A stretch of DNA of 64,000 nucleotides from Pempheris klunzingeri (GCF_042242105.1 NC_092018.1:28645667-28709666), one strand, 5' to 3'. Shown: positions 33,101 through 48,100, counted from the stretch's first letter. The notes: generated by a model from the sequence alone, not told the origin. A program made the numbers and translations.

Positions 33101-36100
33101 ACCAGACATGATGTTCTCTTGGTTGGCTTTAATGCACTATTTCACTGTGAAACAAGATTTAGCTAAACCCTGAGTAATGCTGCAGCCTCCTTTTAAAAAG
33201 AGTGAAAGACTGCATGACAAATCATTTATGGGTGAAGGTTTTTTAAATCAATGTGGCTTTGTTTTACCTTTTCAGATTTCCACATTTCTTGTCTTCTTTT
33301 GCTGTCTAGGATACATCATTTTAACATTTTTTTGCCTTCTCTCTTCTTCTTGTTCAGATTGAAAGGCCTGGAACAGGTTACCAAGGCCACCATGCTTGGG
33401 CACCTGCTTCCAGTGTTGCTCACCTCTCTGATGCACCCCAACCTGCAAACCCTCACTCTTGCTGATGCCCTCATGCCTCAGTTGGTGCAGCTGGTCCTCT
33501 ACACCAGCCAGGTTGGAGGCTTACCAATCCAAAAAGAAATTCTTCGATTAAACAAAAAAGTTTTTCCTTGAGTAGAAAAACAGCAATCATCATTTAAGCA
33601 TTTATTTCCACTCTCTGTTTCCTAGACTGCCCTGTTACTGAAGACACAGTCTCCACTCTTCACTGAAGAGTCTTCACTAATGGGTGGCTCTCTTGGGCAG
33701 GGGGCGAAGGCATGTGCTGCTGATGACAAGTATGTTTTTATGAATGTCCACCATGAGAATGTAAAAAATTATTCACATTTAATCCATCTGATAATATATT
33801 GAACCACTGTGCTGTGTTTAATGATTGCAAGCTACTTAAATGCTAGCTTTTTATTGTCATGAGCTTTGTTTTTAAAACCTGTAATTTATTCTTGATGCAA
33901 TCTTGATAGAATTCTTGATGAACGTGAGGAGCCTGGTTTCCTGACTGGACTGAAGATCCCTGCCCCATGGGCTGCTGGGAAGACAGTCGAGACTGTGCAC
34001 CCTGTGAGGGACAATTACAAGTTCAAAGAGACGGTACACATCCCAGGAGCCCGCTGCCTGTACCTTCGCTTTGATTCTCGTTGCTCGTCGCAGTATGACT
34101 ATGACAAGGTACTGAAGCTCACAATATACCACCTGTCTGCACAGTGACCTTCATCCTTTGTAACTCTTGGATACATCGTGTGCTGTTTCTCAAGCATAGC
34201 AAATGTCTGGTTGGGGTTATCTTAAATCACGTGTTCTCTTCATATTTTAGTTGGTTATCTATGCTGGTCCCAACACCAACAGTCGAAAAGTAACAGAGTA
34301 TGGGGGAAACACTCTGGGATATGGCAGTCGCAGTGTCTTGGGGACAGGATGGCCCAAAGACCTTGTCAAGGTAAAAGAAGCTGTTTTGCACAAACGTACA
34401 CTGTGAGCACATAATGCACATACTCTCTTGTAGAGCTACATTTTTTCACTGTCCTGTTTCAGGTTGAAGGAGACACTGTGACGTTTTCCTTTGAGATGAG
34501 GAGTGGACGTGAGCACAACACCCCCGATAAGGCCATGTGGGGGTTCTCCTGCACTGTCAGAGCTCAGGTAAAACGTGGGAGCAATAGCACGTCCCAAACA
34601 TCTGCAACATGTACCGCTTCTTTAATCGTACTGACAGTGTAAAACATGGAGAACAACAGCTAATTGATGTCATTTGCTTTTGTTTTTAGGAGTCATCTGA
34701 GGATGTCTCTGGAGGCCTCCCCTTCCTGGCAGACCTTGCCCTCGGCCTGTCAGTGCTGGCCTGCTCAATGCTCCGCATTCTGTACAACGGGCCAGAGGTG
34801 ACAAGAGAGGAGGAAGCCTGCCATGATTTGCTCTGCTCAAAGCTGCTGCAAAGGTGACACAGCAAGATGAAAATAGTGCAGAATGTCTCCCAGTGATGTT
34901 GTGATAAGTATAGTACAATGTAGGAATTGGTACACATTCTTCAGTGGTGTGTAGTTGAACACAGCAGACCGACTGGTTACGGGATTTGTTTTCTCTTTAG
35001 GTGTCAGTGGCAGGTGGAGGCGAATGGTGCAATCTCTCCTGCCCTCACGCCCAGTCCTTCACCTCTGCCACTCACTATTGAGGAGGACCGGGAGTTCACC
35101 TACCCCTCGGATGTGCTCATCCCACCCCCTGGCCTCATGCCAGGCACCTACTTCGACCTGCCTCGTATCCGCCTCCCTCCAGGCATCATGGGGAGGCTAC
35201 GAGAGGTGTCCGGAAGGGCTCGACCACAATTCCGCCCTAGCATCAAGTAAGATGGTCATGCTGTCACAGTACAGAGGGTTTGCATACGACATCACTGTAC
35301 ACATGAGAAAAAAAACTCCAAAACATAAACACTGCTGAAGTTATAAAACACTGCCACTTAGGCTTTCACTAATCTCAACAAAAGTTTCTACAGATAACAG
35401 AAGACTTAAAAAGAGGTGAAGCAACATGAAGCAATACTTTTTAAGACTAAGAACAAAGCGCATAGTTTGGTAAATGAGTTGCATAATAAAATGTAGTTAT
35501 TTTTTCAGACCACAGTCCGCAGATGATCAGATTATCCCTTAAAGTCCTTGTGATCTTGATTAGATTAAGACATCCTGCTTCAGATTATAACATCTAGGCT
35601 TTTGTATGCCTTCTGGCTTATACAGCTTTATACAGTGAATTTTTTTAAGTTACACATTCATTGAAGCCAAATTTATATTTGAATATTTCTTGAAAATTAC
35701 AGTGACATCAGTGCATACCCTCTATAAAGTATGTTTTGTTTTCTTGCTAAAAGCACTACTTATTTACTCAGCCATTTTTTTTCTGTAAGGGAGGTGATCA
35801 GGCCAGATGTTATGGAGGAGGTTATAGTATCGTGTGTCATAAAACATCTAAGCCTGGTGGATGCCCTTCAGTCACTTGTCAACTACCAGTACCGTGAGGA
35901 TCACACAGAGGAATATGACCTGGTCTGTAAGATCATGGCTGAGACCTTCAAGAAGATCAATGCAATGGAGCGTCAGCTGCAGGTGAGCTTCTGTTACACA
36001 GTGAAAAACTAATAGGCCTTAACTTTCCGTTTACTTGCTGTTATTGGAACATTCACTGTGCACACTATGCATATTTGTCATTTTGTGTGTTTTTTTTAAT

Positions 36101-39100
36101 GATGGTGTGCTGGATAGTTTAACAAAGTGCTTCCTGTTTGCTGCAGGGAATAGGTTTACAGGAGAATTACTTTTTCATGGTGTTGTTGTGCAGCTATATT
36201 TATTTGCTGCCAGGAAGTTGCTATACTGGGCATATTTACTCTACCTTATTATATCTCTAATCACCAGGATGTTGCCAACAAATTGAAGGTTGTTTTCATC
36301 ATGGGCAATGTAATAAGATATAACCTGGAAATATGAGAGCAATATTAAAACACAGAATAGGTTATCAGTTAAAATAAGGTTGGGGCAGACCAGAACACTT
36401 AAGTTTAACCAAAAGGAGTGAAAGTGGATCAGGCTACCAACCTGAACAGAGACAAAAAGTGTAAGTCTTACTCTAATTATCCCCTGTGTTGCTTTCAGAG
36501 TGTCGCAGAATTGGAACAGAAGTGGCAGAATGAGGTAGAGGAGGCCCATCAGGGAAAGCTGGAGAACAACACTCCTTTCTTTCACGACTACCACTTCTTT
36601 GAGGTACCCTGCCCCACGCACACCATTTAACACCTTTGCTCTAGAAATTATACCATTACCACTAACATTGGCCTTGATATTCTTAATTTGTTTTGTTTTT
36701 TTACTAGAACAAAATTAAGGAGCTGGAACTGCTTTGCTCCCTGAAGGAGGTCCCACTCGATTTTAGTGATTTGGAAAATGTTGTCCTTGCATTGAGGCAA
36801 GTAATAAAAAATATAATGCTTGGAACTGATGACATTATGTCAGCTGTCGTGGGTCAGATCATGGAGTAACGTTATGTATCTGCACCAACAGGGAGAAGTT
36901 CTTTCAGGAGGTAAACACCATGCATCTCAGAAGTAGCAGCTCCCTGGCCAAAACTAAGGCACTGGTGAAGAGTCTGATGAACCGCACTGAGCTGCTGCTC
37001 CATGTTACCATCGCTCCACATTGCAGAAGTCTAACCACCACACCTGCTGGCACTCCAGGCCCAGGTGCATATCACCTTTTTACATGTCTTCTTATGTTCC
37101 TAATCAGTTGCTAAGTGAAACCTTATTGGACAGGTGGGAGGATAAGAAGCCTCATGTTGATAAACACTCACACTATTAAAATGTCCATGAGTTGATGTTC
37201 ATGTTAAATCTATAGGTACGGTTATAAAACGTGCATAGTAGTCTGAGTTTCTTAAACTTTTTTCTGACAGCCTCTAAGTCAGTCTCAGATGCCAAGACTG
37301 TGATCCCCATGGTGAAGCAGCCAGTCTTCCTGCGCAGCATGTCTGCACCCTCTGACTTGGAAATGATTGCTAACCAGGACTTGGAGTTTACACATGCGCC
37401 CCAAAGGTATTTGTCTGTTTTTCTTTTATAGATCGTATGTTTTAGAATCATATAGGTGACCTGAGAATGACTTTCATTCCTTAAATTCATTTAATTATTT
37501 ACTTGTTTTATCTTCAGGAGGCGACACCACCCTACCAGTCATCGCAGCAGCTCATTTACCCTGTTGCAGTCTCTGGCCATAGAGGACAGCCGTGACAAAC
37601 CAACATACAGCGTGCTGCTGGGACAGCTCTTCGCATTTATTGGAACTACACCTGATCAGGCTGTAAGTCTCTTCCTCGTCACTCACTCTTTTTTTTATTT
37701 TTTGTTGCCTTGGCTGCATGATAATCAGTAGGTGAACTGGTCTGGTCTGACAATGAAATCTTTTTATACTGGTAATTTGTTTAGGTTTCCAGCAGCAGTT
37801 TCCTGTCTGCTGCGCAGACACGTTGGAGACGTGGCAGCACACGGAAGCAGGCACTTGTTCATATGAGGGAGTTGCTCACTGCTGCTGTCAGAGTTGGTGG
37901 GGTCACCCACCTTGTTGGACCTGTCACTATGGTACTGCAAGGGGGCCCAAGGTAAGAAAAGAGGGCCATAAACACTAGTAGTAATCTTACCCTACTCTAC
38001 ACACATACATAGATACACACACTAACAAAATAGGCATACTCAATAAGATTATGCAATGTAGTCAACATATTACAAAATTAAAAATGGCACAGTAAAGCAA
38101 TGTTTGAATGTGCCTGTTTCTTGTGTGCCATCTGTGCAGGATTGAGGAGCTGACCTGTGGTGGAATGGTAGAGCAGGTGCAGGAAGCCTTTGGGGAGACC
38201 ATGACGTCTGTAGTATCATTATGTGCTCGCTACCCAATTGCTTGTGCCAACAGTATTGGCTTGCTCTGCACAATCCCCTACACCAGGCAAGAGAATTCAT
38301 CTTGCATTATCTGTCATCTAATTTTTCTTTGTCTTACTAAACCCTCAGATTCCTAACCCTAATTTGCTGACTATGCTTTCATAGGAGTGAGGAGCAGTGC
38401 CTCGTTCGGAGTGGTCTGGTCCAGCTCATGGACAGCTTGTGTAGTTTAAGTGGTCAGAGGGAATGCAGCTCAAACGAGAAGCAAACCAAAAAGCAGAAGG
38501 TGGCCACCATGGCCTGGGCTGCTTTCCAAGTGCTGGCTAACCGCTGCATTGAGTGGGAGAAGGTGGAAGGTATGTTATGCCTGATGGTCCTTACACTAAT
38601 CATGTGTGAACAGCTGCTACGCTCCTCAAATGCTATTGCAGGCAAGATGAACTGGCTGTACACTAAAAAGCTAGTAGTATATTGTAATGAGTGGTGAGTA
38701 ATTGCTATTCTCTTTAAAGGTGGGTCTACAGATGCAGTGCACTCTGGTCTGGCACGGCAGGTTTCCAGCCTGCTGACCAATCACCTGGCCAGAGCCACAG
38801 AGTGCTGTGGGAATCAGGCAGCTGGCAATGATGCCTTACAGGATGTCCTCAGTCTGCTCAATGACCTTTCCAGGTAAAAGATATTTGGTATTTATATGTA
38901 TACCATCAATTTGTATTTATATATGTATATCATCATGCTTTTGTATATGTATGTGTGTGCATTCCTAAGACGTCATAAGATGTGTTTATGTTCCAGGAGC
39001 CACATCGGTAAAGCTATCCTGAGCCAGCCAGCTTGTGTTTCTAAGCTTTTGTCTCTGCTGCTTGACCAGAGACCTTCTCCAAAGCTGGTACTTATCATCC

Positions 39101-42100
39101 TGCAGCTATGCCGAGCTGCCCTGCCTCTTATGAGTGTGGAGGACTGTGGTAATGTGGCCCTGCCCTCGTGGAGCTACTCTATTAACACGTTAGATGCTGA
39201 GCAACAAGATGCTAATGACCCTGCCTCACGTATTGCTGCCTTGCTGCTAGCCAAGTTGGCAGACTATGTCGTACCAGGTTGGTCTCTTACCTAGGAGTAT
39301 TAAATAGTAGGAGTACCAAATGACGTGTGTGTGATGCTAAACTGGATGGTTATTCCCTCTTCACCAGGCTGCCAGACCCTGCTCTCCCCCAGCTCCTCTG
39401 AGCCGGACACCAGTCTGTCCCGTGCCAGTTCCAAAGGAGCTCTGAAGTCTGATGATGTTGGGGAGGAGGGAGAGGCAGTTGATGGCAAGCTATCAATCTT
39501 CATCCACAAGAGAGAGGACCAGTCATCTCATGAGGTTCTACAACCACTTCTCAGGTAAGGTTGTCCCTAATATCTTTGTTTTTATTTCACATTATGAAGT
39601 TTAGTGAGGGTTTCTGTGACATGAGTGTCCTCCCATCTACTCCAAAATGCAGCAGCTCAGAGGGACGTCCCTTTCGGCTTGGCACTGGAGCAAACATGGA
39701 GAAGGTGGTAAAGATGGACAGAGACATGACAAAGGTAAGAGTTTAGTTAAAAAAACACATTTAAGCAGAATGAAAAGTGTATACTCACAATGTGAATATT
39801 TGTGTTTCTATGGCTTAATTCTAAGTGCCACTCTTACATCTGCTGCCCTATTTTATTTTTTTTATTTCCCTAGAGTGGAAGCTGTGAGGTGATCACAGAA
39901 GAGGCGTCTGCTGCCCTGAGAAAGGCCAACAAGTGGGCCCAGTCTGGTCTGATAGTGAGTGTTGGTCCACCTGTGGAGGCTCTGGCCCAGGAGACTGCTG
40001 GAGGCATCACCAGTGGTGACAAGAAGAAAACTGCTCAGACTGCTGTTTGTAGGGACAGGAATGCTGAGCTGGCCCGGTAAGTAAACAAGAGTAATTATAT
40101 TTGTCCCACTTTCCTGTATATATGATTTCTTCATCATGTGTGTGTGTTTTGTCTGGTCAAACTTAACACGTGACAGACTTGTTCTTACCTCTAAATTTGC
40201 CTTTAACAGGTCTGATCCTGTCAGGCCATTCATCAGTGGCCATGTTGCCAACAGTATGGCTGCCGAGGTTATCGCTCTACTCCATAGCCTGCTCACTGCA
40301 CCAGAGTCCAACACCGCTCAGATCTGGACTAGCACTGCAGAAAAAGTAAAAGAATTATGTGTCTGACTTGATCTCAATGTTTGTGCTCATTAATGGTAAC
40401 CATAACATGAATGTGATTCTATATAATGCTGTTTCTATTAAACCTAATGCTTAATTCTCCTTTGGGGTGTGTGGTAGGTTCTCTCCCGGGCCCTGATGTT
40501 TATCCCTCAGCTGGGGAAATATGCTGAGAGTATTCTGGAGAATGGGAGCAGCAGTGGCAGGAAACTGGCTAAACTGCAGGCCATTGGCAGACAAGCTGTT
40601 GCTGCACTCTGCGCCCTTGGAGGCTTCAAAGAAACTATTAAAATTGGCTCTGAGGTCCAGGTTAGTTAAGGGACACCAATCATTGAAAATGCTCCTGCTC
40701 CTGAAAAACTCCTGCTGTAATTTGCATTGTAGAGACAATCACTTAAACCGTAATTGCCTTTGCCTCAAAAGCTTTAAAATGTAAAATTTTGGAATATTTC
40801 CTGTGATTCCTCTGCTCTGCAGGTGGTAGGTAAAGGAGTGCTGGGCAGTGTGGGCATAGTTATGTCCATCAATGAGCAGGAGGGCATCGCTACAGTCAAG
40901 TTTCCTTCCTGCGAGTACAGGAGAGCATGCAAAGCCTCAGACATCCTGGCAGTACCTATATCGCGCCTCTGCACACCCAGATCTGAGGTATAAGTTTCAG
41001 TATCAAGCACAACCCATTCCTTATATTTATAGAAAATATCTGCTTCATTTTGACTGGTGTCTCCCTTTCACTCTGTGCCCAACTCCACCAGGCTCTACCC
41101 CTCTATAAGCTCTCAATCACAGAAAAGGTGGTACAAGCAGTGCAATCCATGCTCCTGCCACAGGAGGGCAGTCTCTCCATTCACACTTCCCTACCAGCCA
41201 CAGGAGATGGCTCCAGTCCGGTAATGGCTGCAGTACGCTTGCTGGCTGAAATCAGAACCAGGTTAGCAAACATCTATGTAAATAGATATGTCTGAAAGGG
41301 TCAGGCTTTTGTCCTCTCTGAGTTTCATCAGTTTTAACTGATAATGCTTTTTTTTTTTTTTAATCTGGTGTCTTTAATCTTAGATCCTTTGCCACTCTGA
41401 TTATATGATGTAAAGGAAGTTCAACATTAAAATCATAAATTGGACAGAAATCTAATGGTTCTCAATGGTTTTCAGGGCATGCCTGGTGATGGCACAGCTC
41501 CTGGAGGATAGCTCCTTCTGTGAAGAGTTCATCCAACAATGTCCTGCGGCTGTTGAGGTTCTCAACCTGGTTGCCCAGGAATGCAGCCCTGGTGCGTGTA
41601 CATGCTGACATGTCAAATCATTTGATGTGTAATTCATCATTTTGTGTTTGCAGCTGTGTTTATGACAAACTCCTATTGTCTTGTGCAGGGGAGCGTCTCG
41701 GCATGGTTGAGGCTCAATGTGAAAGAGTGAGAATGCTGTACCGGGACTGCGCTCGGCCTCCTCCTCCACCACTGCAGACAGACAGACGCCAGGTGGGAGC
41801 TGTCGTATTTATAGCACAGTTTTTGTTTTTCCTACTTTGATATTTATAATAGCCAAAAACAAACACAGGAGAGATCCCCTCTCATGTGACATACATGTTC
41901 ACTAGATAGAAGTTTTCCCTTATCAAAGAGTCTATCTTCAGCCCTGACAAGTGTTGATGGAAAACCACCAAAATCTTAACATGCTTTAATCAACTCACAG
42001 CTGAAGGAAAGATAATTAGAGTGTGAAATTCATACACTACTCACAAAAAGTTAGGGATATTCGACTTTCAGGTAAAATATATGGAAAATGTAAAAAGTGA

Positions 42101-45100
42101 ATGCTACAGTGATATTATATCATGAAAGTAGGGCATTTAAGTAGAAGCATGCACTGGTGATTCCTTCATCTCAAACAATTTATTGAAAGAAAATCTAACA
42201 ACAGTGGAGGGTAAACCACAACAAAACATGTTCAGTGTCTCAGTAAATTGGGACGTGGCCAAAGGACGTCCACTCCTCTCCTTTCTGTGACTCTTCCAGT
42301 CTCTGTATCACTGTTCCAACCTCCTGATGACACTCTGTGACCCTCTAAGCTCAGTGAACACCTCCGTCTGAGGACTTCCTGTTTGAAGCCTCCAGTGTTG
42401 AGGTGCTGCTGATCAACTGTTAGGTGTCGTCTTGGTCTCATGATGTCAGAATGTGAACAGCAGGATGAGGAGGACTGTTTAAATACCAATTCTAACTGAA
42501 GCAGGAAATGTATTGGTGGATTCATGGATCAAACCTGTTGTGAATGTTGCTGTTAAGCTTCTTGTTAGAGAACAGCAGCTGGTGCAGAAAGTACTGAGAC
42601 ACTGAACAGTTGGACATGTGCATTCAAAGGTTTAGAGAAGGTCACATTAAGTTCACCTGGAAAGGTTAGAATGCATTTTAGGTTCATCCTGAGATTTCAC
42701 CTGAAAGCTGAATATCCCTAACTTTTTGTGAGTAGTGTATATTGCTGCAACTCATAATACACTAAAAACCCTCAAAGATATTTTGATAATCAAATAATTG
42801 GCCACATTTATTTCCTCATTCCTTTGATGTGCTTGTCTCATCAGCCCAAGGAGATCACTTGGTGTCCATCCAGAGTTTTCCCTCCAGTCCGTGCCTGCAT
42901 GTTCTCATCCCGTCTGACCTCTGTCACCTTCTTGGCTGATCCAAGTGCTGGTGGAGGGCTGCCCAGAGGCACCTTCATCTACGCCACCTGTCCTGTACCA
43001 GTTCAGGTGGGTACATCACAGTTGAATGCACTTCTGGGTATATATTTGCTATCTCATTTTGTCTGAACATGTAATTGTGAGATAAAATCATGCTGTGATT
43101 GGGCAGCCTGTCCACAGGCCTCCATTTACTTCTGTTTGTCTGGCCTGCAGGCCCCATCCTTTTACTGGGAGATAGAAATTGTCTCCTATGGAGACTCAGA
43201 GGAAGACAGTGGTCCAATTGTGTCGTTTGGTTTTGCCACTGAGGCAGAGAAGAGAGACGGCGCTTGGACCAACCCTGTTGGCACATGTCTGTTTCACAAG
43301 TATGTTGATTTGCATATTAACTCTGAGATACTCCATCCTTTTCCCACTGCTCTGTTTCTGAATGGAGTGCTGACTGCTATCCTTCTCTTCTGTGTCGTTC
43401 CATCTGTGCGTCTGTCTCCTGTCTGTGTGTGTGTGTGTCAGTAATGGTAGGGCAGTGCATTATAATGGCTCCAGTCTGCTGCAGTGGAAGAGTGTCAGGC
43501 TGGATGTGGCTCTACTTCCTGGTGAGACAGGAGACAAAATATGTTTTTCTTCACATACAATCTACCGTTTCTTTTGTTGGATTTAGTAAACTTAGAAATC
43601 CATACAGCAATGTATGTTATGGATTTGAACTAAACCCCTTTTAAAGCATTGTATCTTATCTGGCTGCTCTTTTGCAAGCATATCTTGCTTCTTTAACTCA
43701 AGCTGTATCTAGTGTTAGTGTGTTTTAAAGTATGTTATTACCTATTACCGTTAGGTTGTTACTGACAACGTGATCTTATGTTTGTATAAACACAGGCGAC
43801 GTGGCTGGAATAGGCTGGGAGCGCTCTGAGGGTACCCCTCCACCCCCTGGTCAGGCCCCTAAAGGCCGAGTCTACTTTACCTACTGTGGCCAGCGGCTAA
43901 GCCCCATCCTCGAGGATGTAGCTGGTGGAATGTGGCCTCTGGTACACATTCAAAAAAAGGTGGGTTTCTATTGACAAAAGAGACGATTATAGTTTTATAT
44001 TTGATCTGTTAAGCTTCAGTTTGATTCATCACCTCTACGTACTTTGTATTATTTCATACCCTTTTTTGTCCTGCTTCAGTGACACATTTTTTCCTCAAGA
44101 TTAATGTGGTTAATCTTAAACTTTTTCTATTTTTATAGAACTCAAAGATCCGTGCCAACTTTGGGAACCGGCCATTTGCATACGCAGAAGGCCAAGCACA
44201 CAGAAATGCGGCCGACTTGTGTGTAGACCTCGCAGAGGAAATAAGTGCTAATTTTGAAGCACTGCCCTTTGCTATGGCTTCAGACAGTGATAACGATGCA
44301 GGCGCAAGTGTTACCTCGGACTCTGGCTCCCATGGACCCCCTTGTCGAATTGCAGCTGTGGCAGTTGCTCAGCAACGTAAGTTTATCACCTTCGTTTCAG
44401 CTTCACCCTCATCAAACACGCATGCTTTTCTTTTACCTCTTTGATTTTGCAAAAATATCCTTCAAAGTTGGTAACATTCGGTAAAACTGGATTTTCTGTT
44501 TGTCCTTTCCTGCCGGTACAGAGTACAACAGCGACCTGTCGTGCCATTACAAAGTTGAGCTGAGCTACGAGAACCTGGTTACCTCTGGGCCTGACCCACA
44601 TCCTCCTCCTATAGCAGATGATGAGAGTGATGATGAAGATGATGATGACGTCCCAAGAGTGAGTGGGGCCTCCACTTCTCTGTATCTCTCATCTTCAAAT
44701 AAGTACTTCCAAATTCAAATTTAAAGTTTGTGCTCTTCATTTTGTCTTTGTGTTTTGTCTTAGGAGGACCACTATGCCTTGCTGGTAAAGGCCTGGGAGA
44801 CCAAAGTGTTCCCTACCATTCGTAGGCGGTTCCGTAACGAGGCTGAGAGGAAATCTGGCCTGGACCAAATCAAAGGAGCTCTGCAGCTTGGTAAAGAATG
44901 AAATACCATCAGTAAAACTTAACGTAAAAGTCTAAAAAAACCTAACAGGAAACATTCAAGGAGAGCACTGCAAACATGATTAAAAATGAATTATCCCTTA
45001 AGAAATCAGACAATCAGCTACAGTTAAATTTGACATGGAGTTAATTGACGTTCATTTCATGAAAGATTGGCTAAACCATATCTGCTCTGAGCCGTAGCAC

Positions 45101-48100
45101 ATCTTCTGATGATGTTAAGTTAAGCTTTGAACTTTGACACAGTTTGTCTCCTCTGTGTACTTTGTTGACAACAGGCATGGTTGACATAGCAAGACAGACA
45201 GTGGAGTTCCTGTATGAAGAGAACGGCGGCATTCCTCGTGACCTCTACCTCCCTACCATTGAGGATATCAAAGATGAAGCCAACAAGTTCACCATCGACA
45301 AAGTTCGCAAAGGTACCACATCAAATTAGCTACACATTTTAAGTTAAAATTAGCTAACTTCAGGGTACATTGTAAGTAAGCACTGTATTACCATCTTGAT
45401 GACTTTTTTTCACTCCACACAGGCTTGACTGTGGTCATCCGCTGTCCAGACAGCAACAACACCAACAGCACTACAGGAGGGACAGCCCTGCCCAAGTTTG
45501 CTATCCGGGGCATGTTAAAGACCTTTGGTTTGCATGGGGTCGTGCTGGATGTGGACTCTGTAAGTACAAAAGTGGATGCATCAGTATTTTGAGCCATTAT
45601 GAGAAATGTATCGATACTTTCTTACTGCTTTGAGTACGACCTGGTGAATGATTTGAATTTTATTGAAGTGTTATGCCATTTCTAGGGCTATTCCTCGTGG
45701 AATTATAAGACATGTTTACTTCAAACATTAACAAGGCATCAGTTTCTCTCCCACAAGGAAACCACTTCTAGCCGCCTCGTCACATAGTAATTCAAATAAT
45801 CATTCCAAAATAAGAAAATAAAAACCTGTCACAGTCATTGTCACCATAATCAACATCACCCACTTATTACTTATGCAAGGTTCTCTTCCTGAGCTGCCAT
45901 GCATTCTTTAATAAAATATGCCAGTTTAAATGTCTCTCTTTCAAACAACCATTTGAGTCGTCATGAATCATTCATATCAATTATCTGAGTCATATCCTTT
46001 ATATTGCAAAAAACAATAATGTTTCCAGTAGAAAGGACAATAAAAAAACAAAATGACACTATTTTCAATTTCCCCCAAATCACATTCAACTTTCTTCATC
46101 CATCCAAAAAATACCACTTTTCTACAGCCAGGACTTCTTTAAACAGATGTTTACAACACATGTACACATCCCTTATCCAAGGCTTTTTTAGTTGTGTATT
46201 CCTAAGTGCCTAATGGTGCGGTGATGAACAGCTTCACCTGGGCACACTCTCCTGGCCCCAAACCCCAGCCAGATAATCACAGACTGGACAAGCACCAGTT
46301 TGAAGTTATTATTAAGTTTGTTATATGTAAAGAAACCAGTATCTCTGATTGTGATAATACATAAAATCCATATGCTCAACAACATAAAAATCCAAATAGT
46401 TGTATGACTCTGTTAACTTCAACCTGTCCAGGTGAATGAGCTGGTACAAGTGGAGACTTACCTGCGCAGTGAGGGGGTGCTGGTGAGGTATTGGTACCCG
46501 ATTGAGATGCTGGAGCGCCCGCCGGCTGGATCTCGACGCACTGCGGCTAATGGCTTAGTCTCCCTGGACAGTAGCAACATTCAGATTCATAGGTAATGTA
46601 TGAAGCTACTGGGGATGAGCAGGATGTAAATGCTTCCTGCAGCAGTGCTACAAAAACAAATCTCTTTTACTGCTTCGCTGTAGGGAACTTCTGCGGTGTG
46701 AGAGCGCACTGGCTCGGTTGTACTGCCGTATGGCCTTGCTCAACATCTTTGCTCCCAAGAATCCCCACACCTTCACTCGCCTCTTTCACATACCTGCCAT
46801 CCGTGACATCACATTAGAGCACCTGCAGCTACTGTCTAATCAGCTGCTGGCTCCACCCCTCCCTGGTGAGTCTCCTGAATAACTGGATCTTTTGGTGTGA
46901 AGTTATTGACCATTTGTGTTTATATGCTTATTGCTCTGATGTTGCTCTTCCTGTAGATGGCACTATTAGTTCTAGTTCTATCCTGCTGGCCCAATCGGTG
47001 CTTCACAACCTCCAGGGCCAAAGCTGCTCTCCCTCAGATCTATTCTACCAGGGCAACGCTCAGCCCATCAGGGAGTGGCTGACAGTGGCCATCACCCGTG
47101 CCTTGCATCAAGGAGAGGAAAGCCTGCTGGAGCTCACAAAGCAGATCTGCTGCTTTCTACAGGTTGGTTCTGCCAATCAGTGCTTGGTCTAATAAGCGTG
47201 TCCCAGTTTGTAAAGTTACTAATATCCTCATACAATTTTGTTCACTTTGACAGAATGCACCAGAGCAGTTTACATCTGAGGAGTTCCCTGTCACAGAGTC
47301 AAAGGTCAGCATGGATGTCAGCTTTCCAGGTGCTGCGTTTGTGATCGTGTCCTGCAAGGAGAGCCAGCTAGGCTGCCGCAAAGAGTGAGTTACTCAGAAG
47401 TGTTCACTTTCAGCAATTTATGATAAACTCAGATTTCTTGCCACTCATTTCCCGTCAGGTTTTTAAAATTCTCTCCTGTCTTTTTCACTCCATTAGCTCC
47501 AGCCTGTACAAGGCTCCCTGGGCTCGAGTCATGGTGTACGGCCTGGGCCACAAAGTGCGTAGAAATGGACAGCTAAATCTGATGGAGGCGGTGTGCTATC
47601 CTCTGGATGCCTCCCCTACCAACACAGGCCTTACTCCTCCTCCCACCACCAACCAATACCCATCTGTGATCATACCCACTGACAAGGTTCACATCAAACT
47701 GGGTGAGTGTCTAAGTTCCAAAGGCTGCTTCAACTTTTCATTACAAAAATCTGTTACAAGATTTAGTGGAATAAGTATTTCTGATTCTGATTTGTTTTGA
47801 TTTTAGGTGTGTCGCCCCCTCCTGGTGCAGTACTGGTCCTGCACTCCTTGCCACTGGAGTTTCCTCTGGCCATGGCATTTGCTGAGCAGCTGTTGACGTG
47901 GAAGCTGGGAGAGAACAGCGGGCGATCAGAGGATGAGCTGGACACAGTGCCATCGTCTGTGCTGCTGCAGGTGGTAGAACTACTAGGTAAGTTGAAGACC
48001 AGTTAAAACAACACTCAACACTGAGCCCAGTTTATTTGCCTGTTTGTACTTGCTGTACCCATGAGTGACATGAAGCCCAAGTGAAATCTTTCATCACCCA

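Noticed and set aside
36797..36804. Canonical GT donor (gtaata) for hectd4 exon 28
   Set aside because: Using it shifts the next exon out of the REKFFQEVN frame, so the GC donor was preferred.
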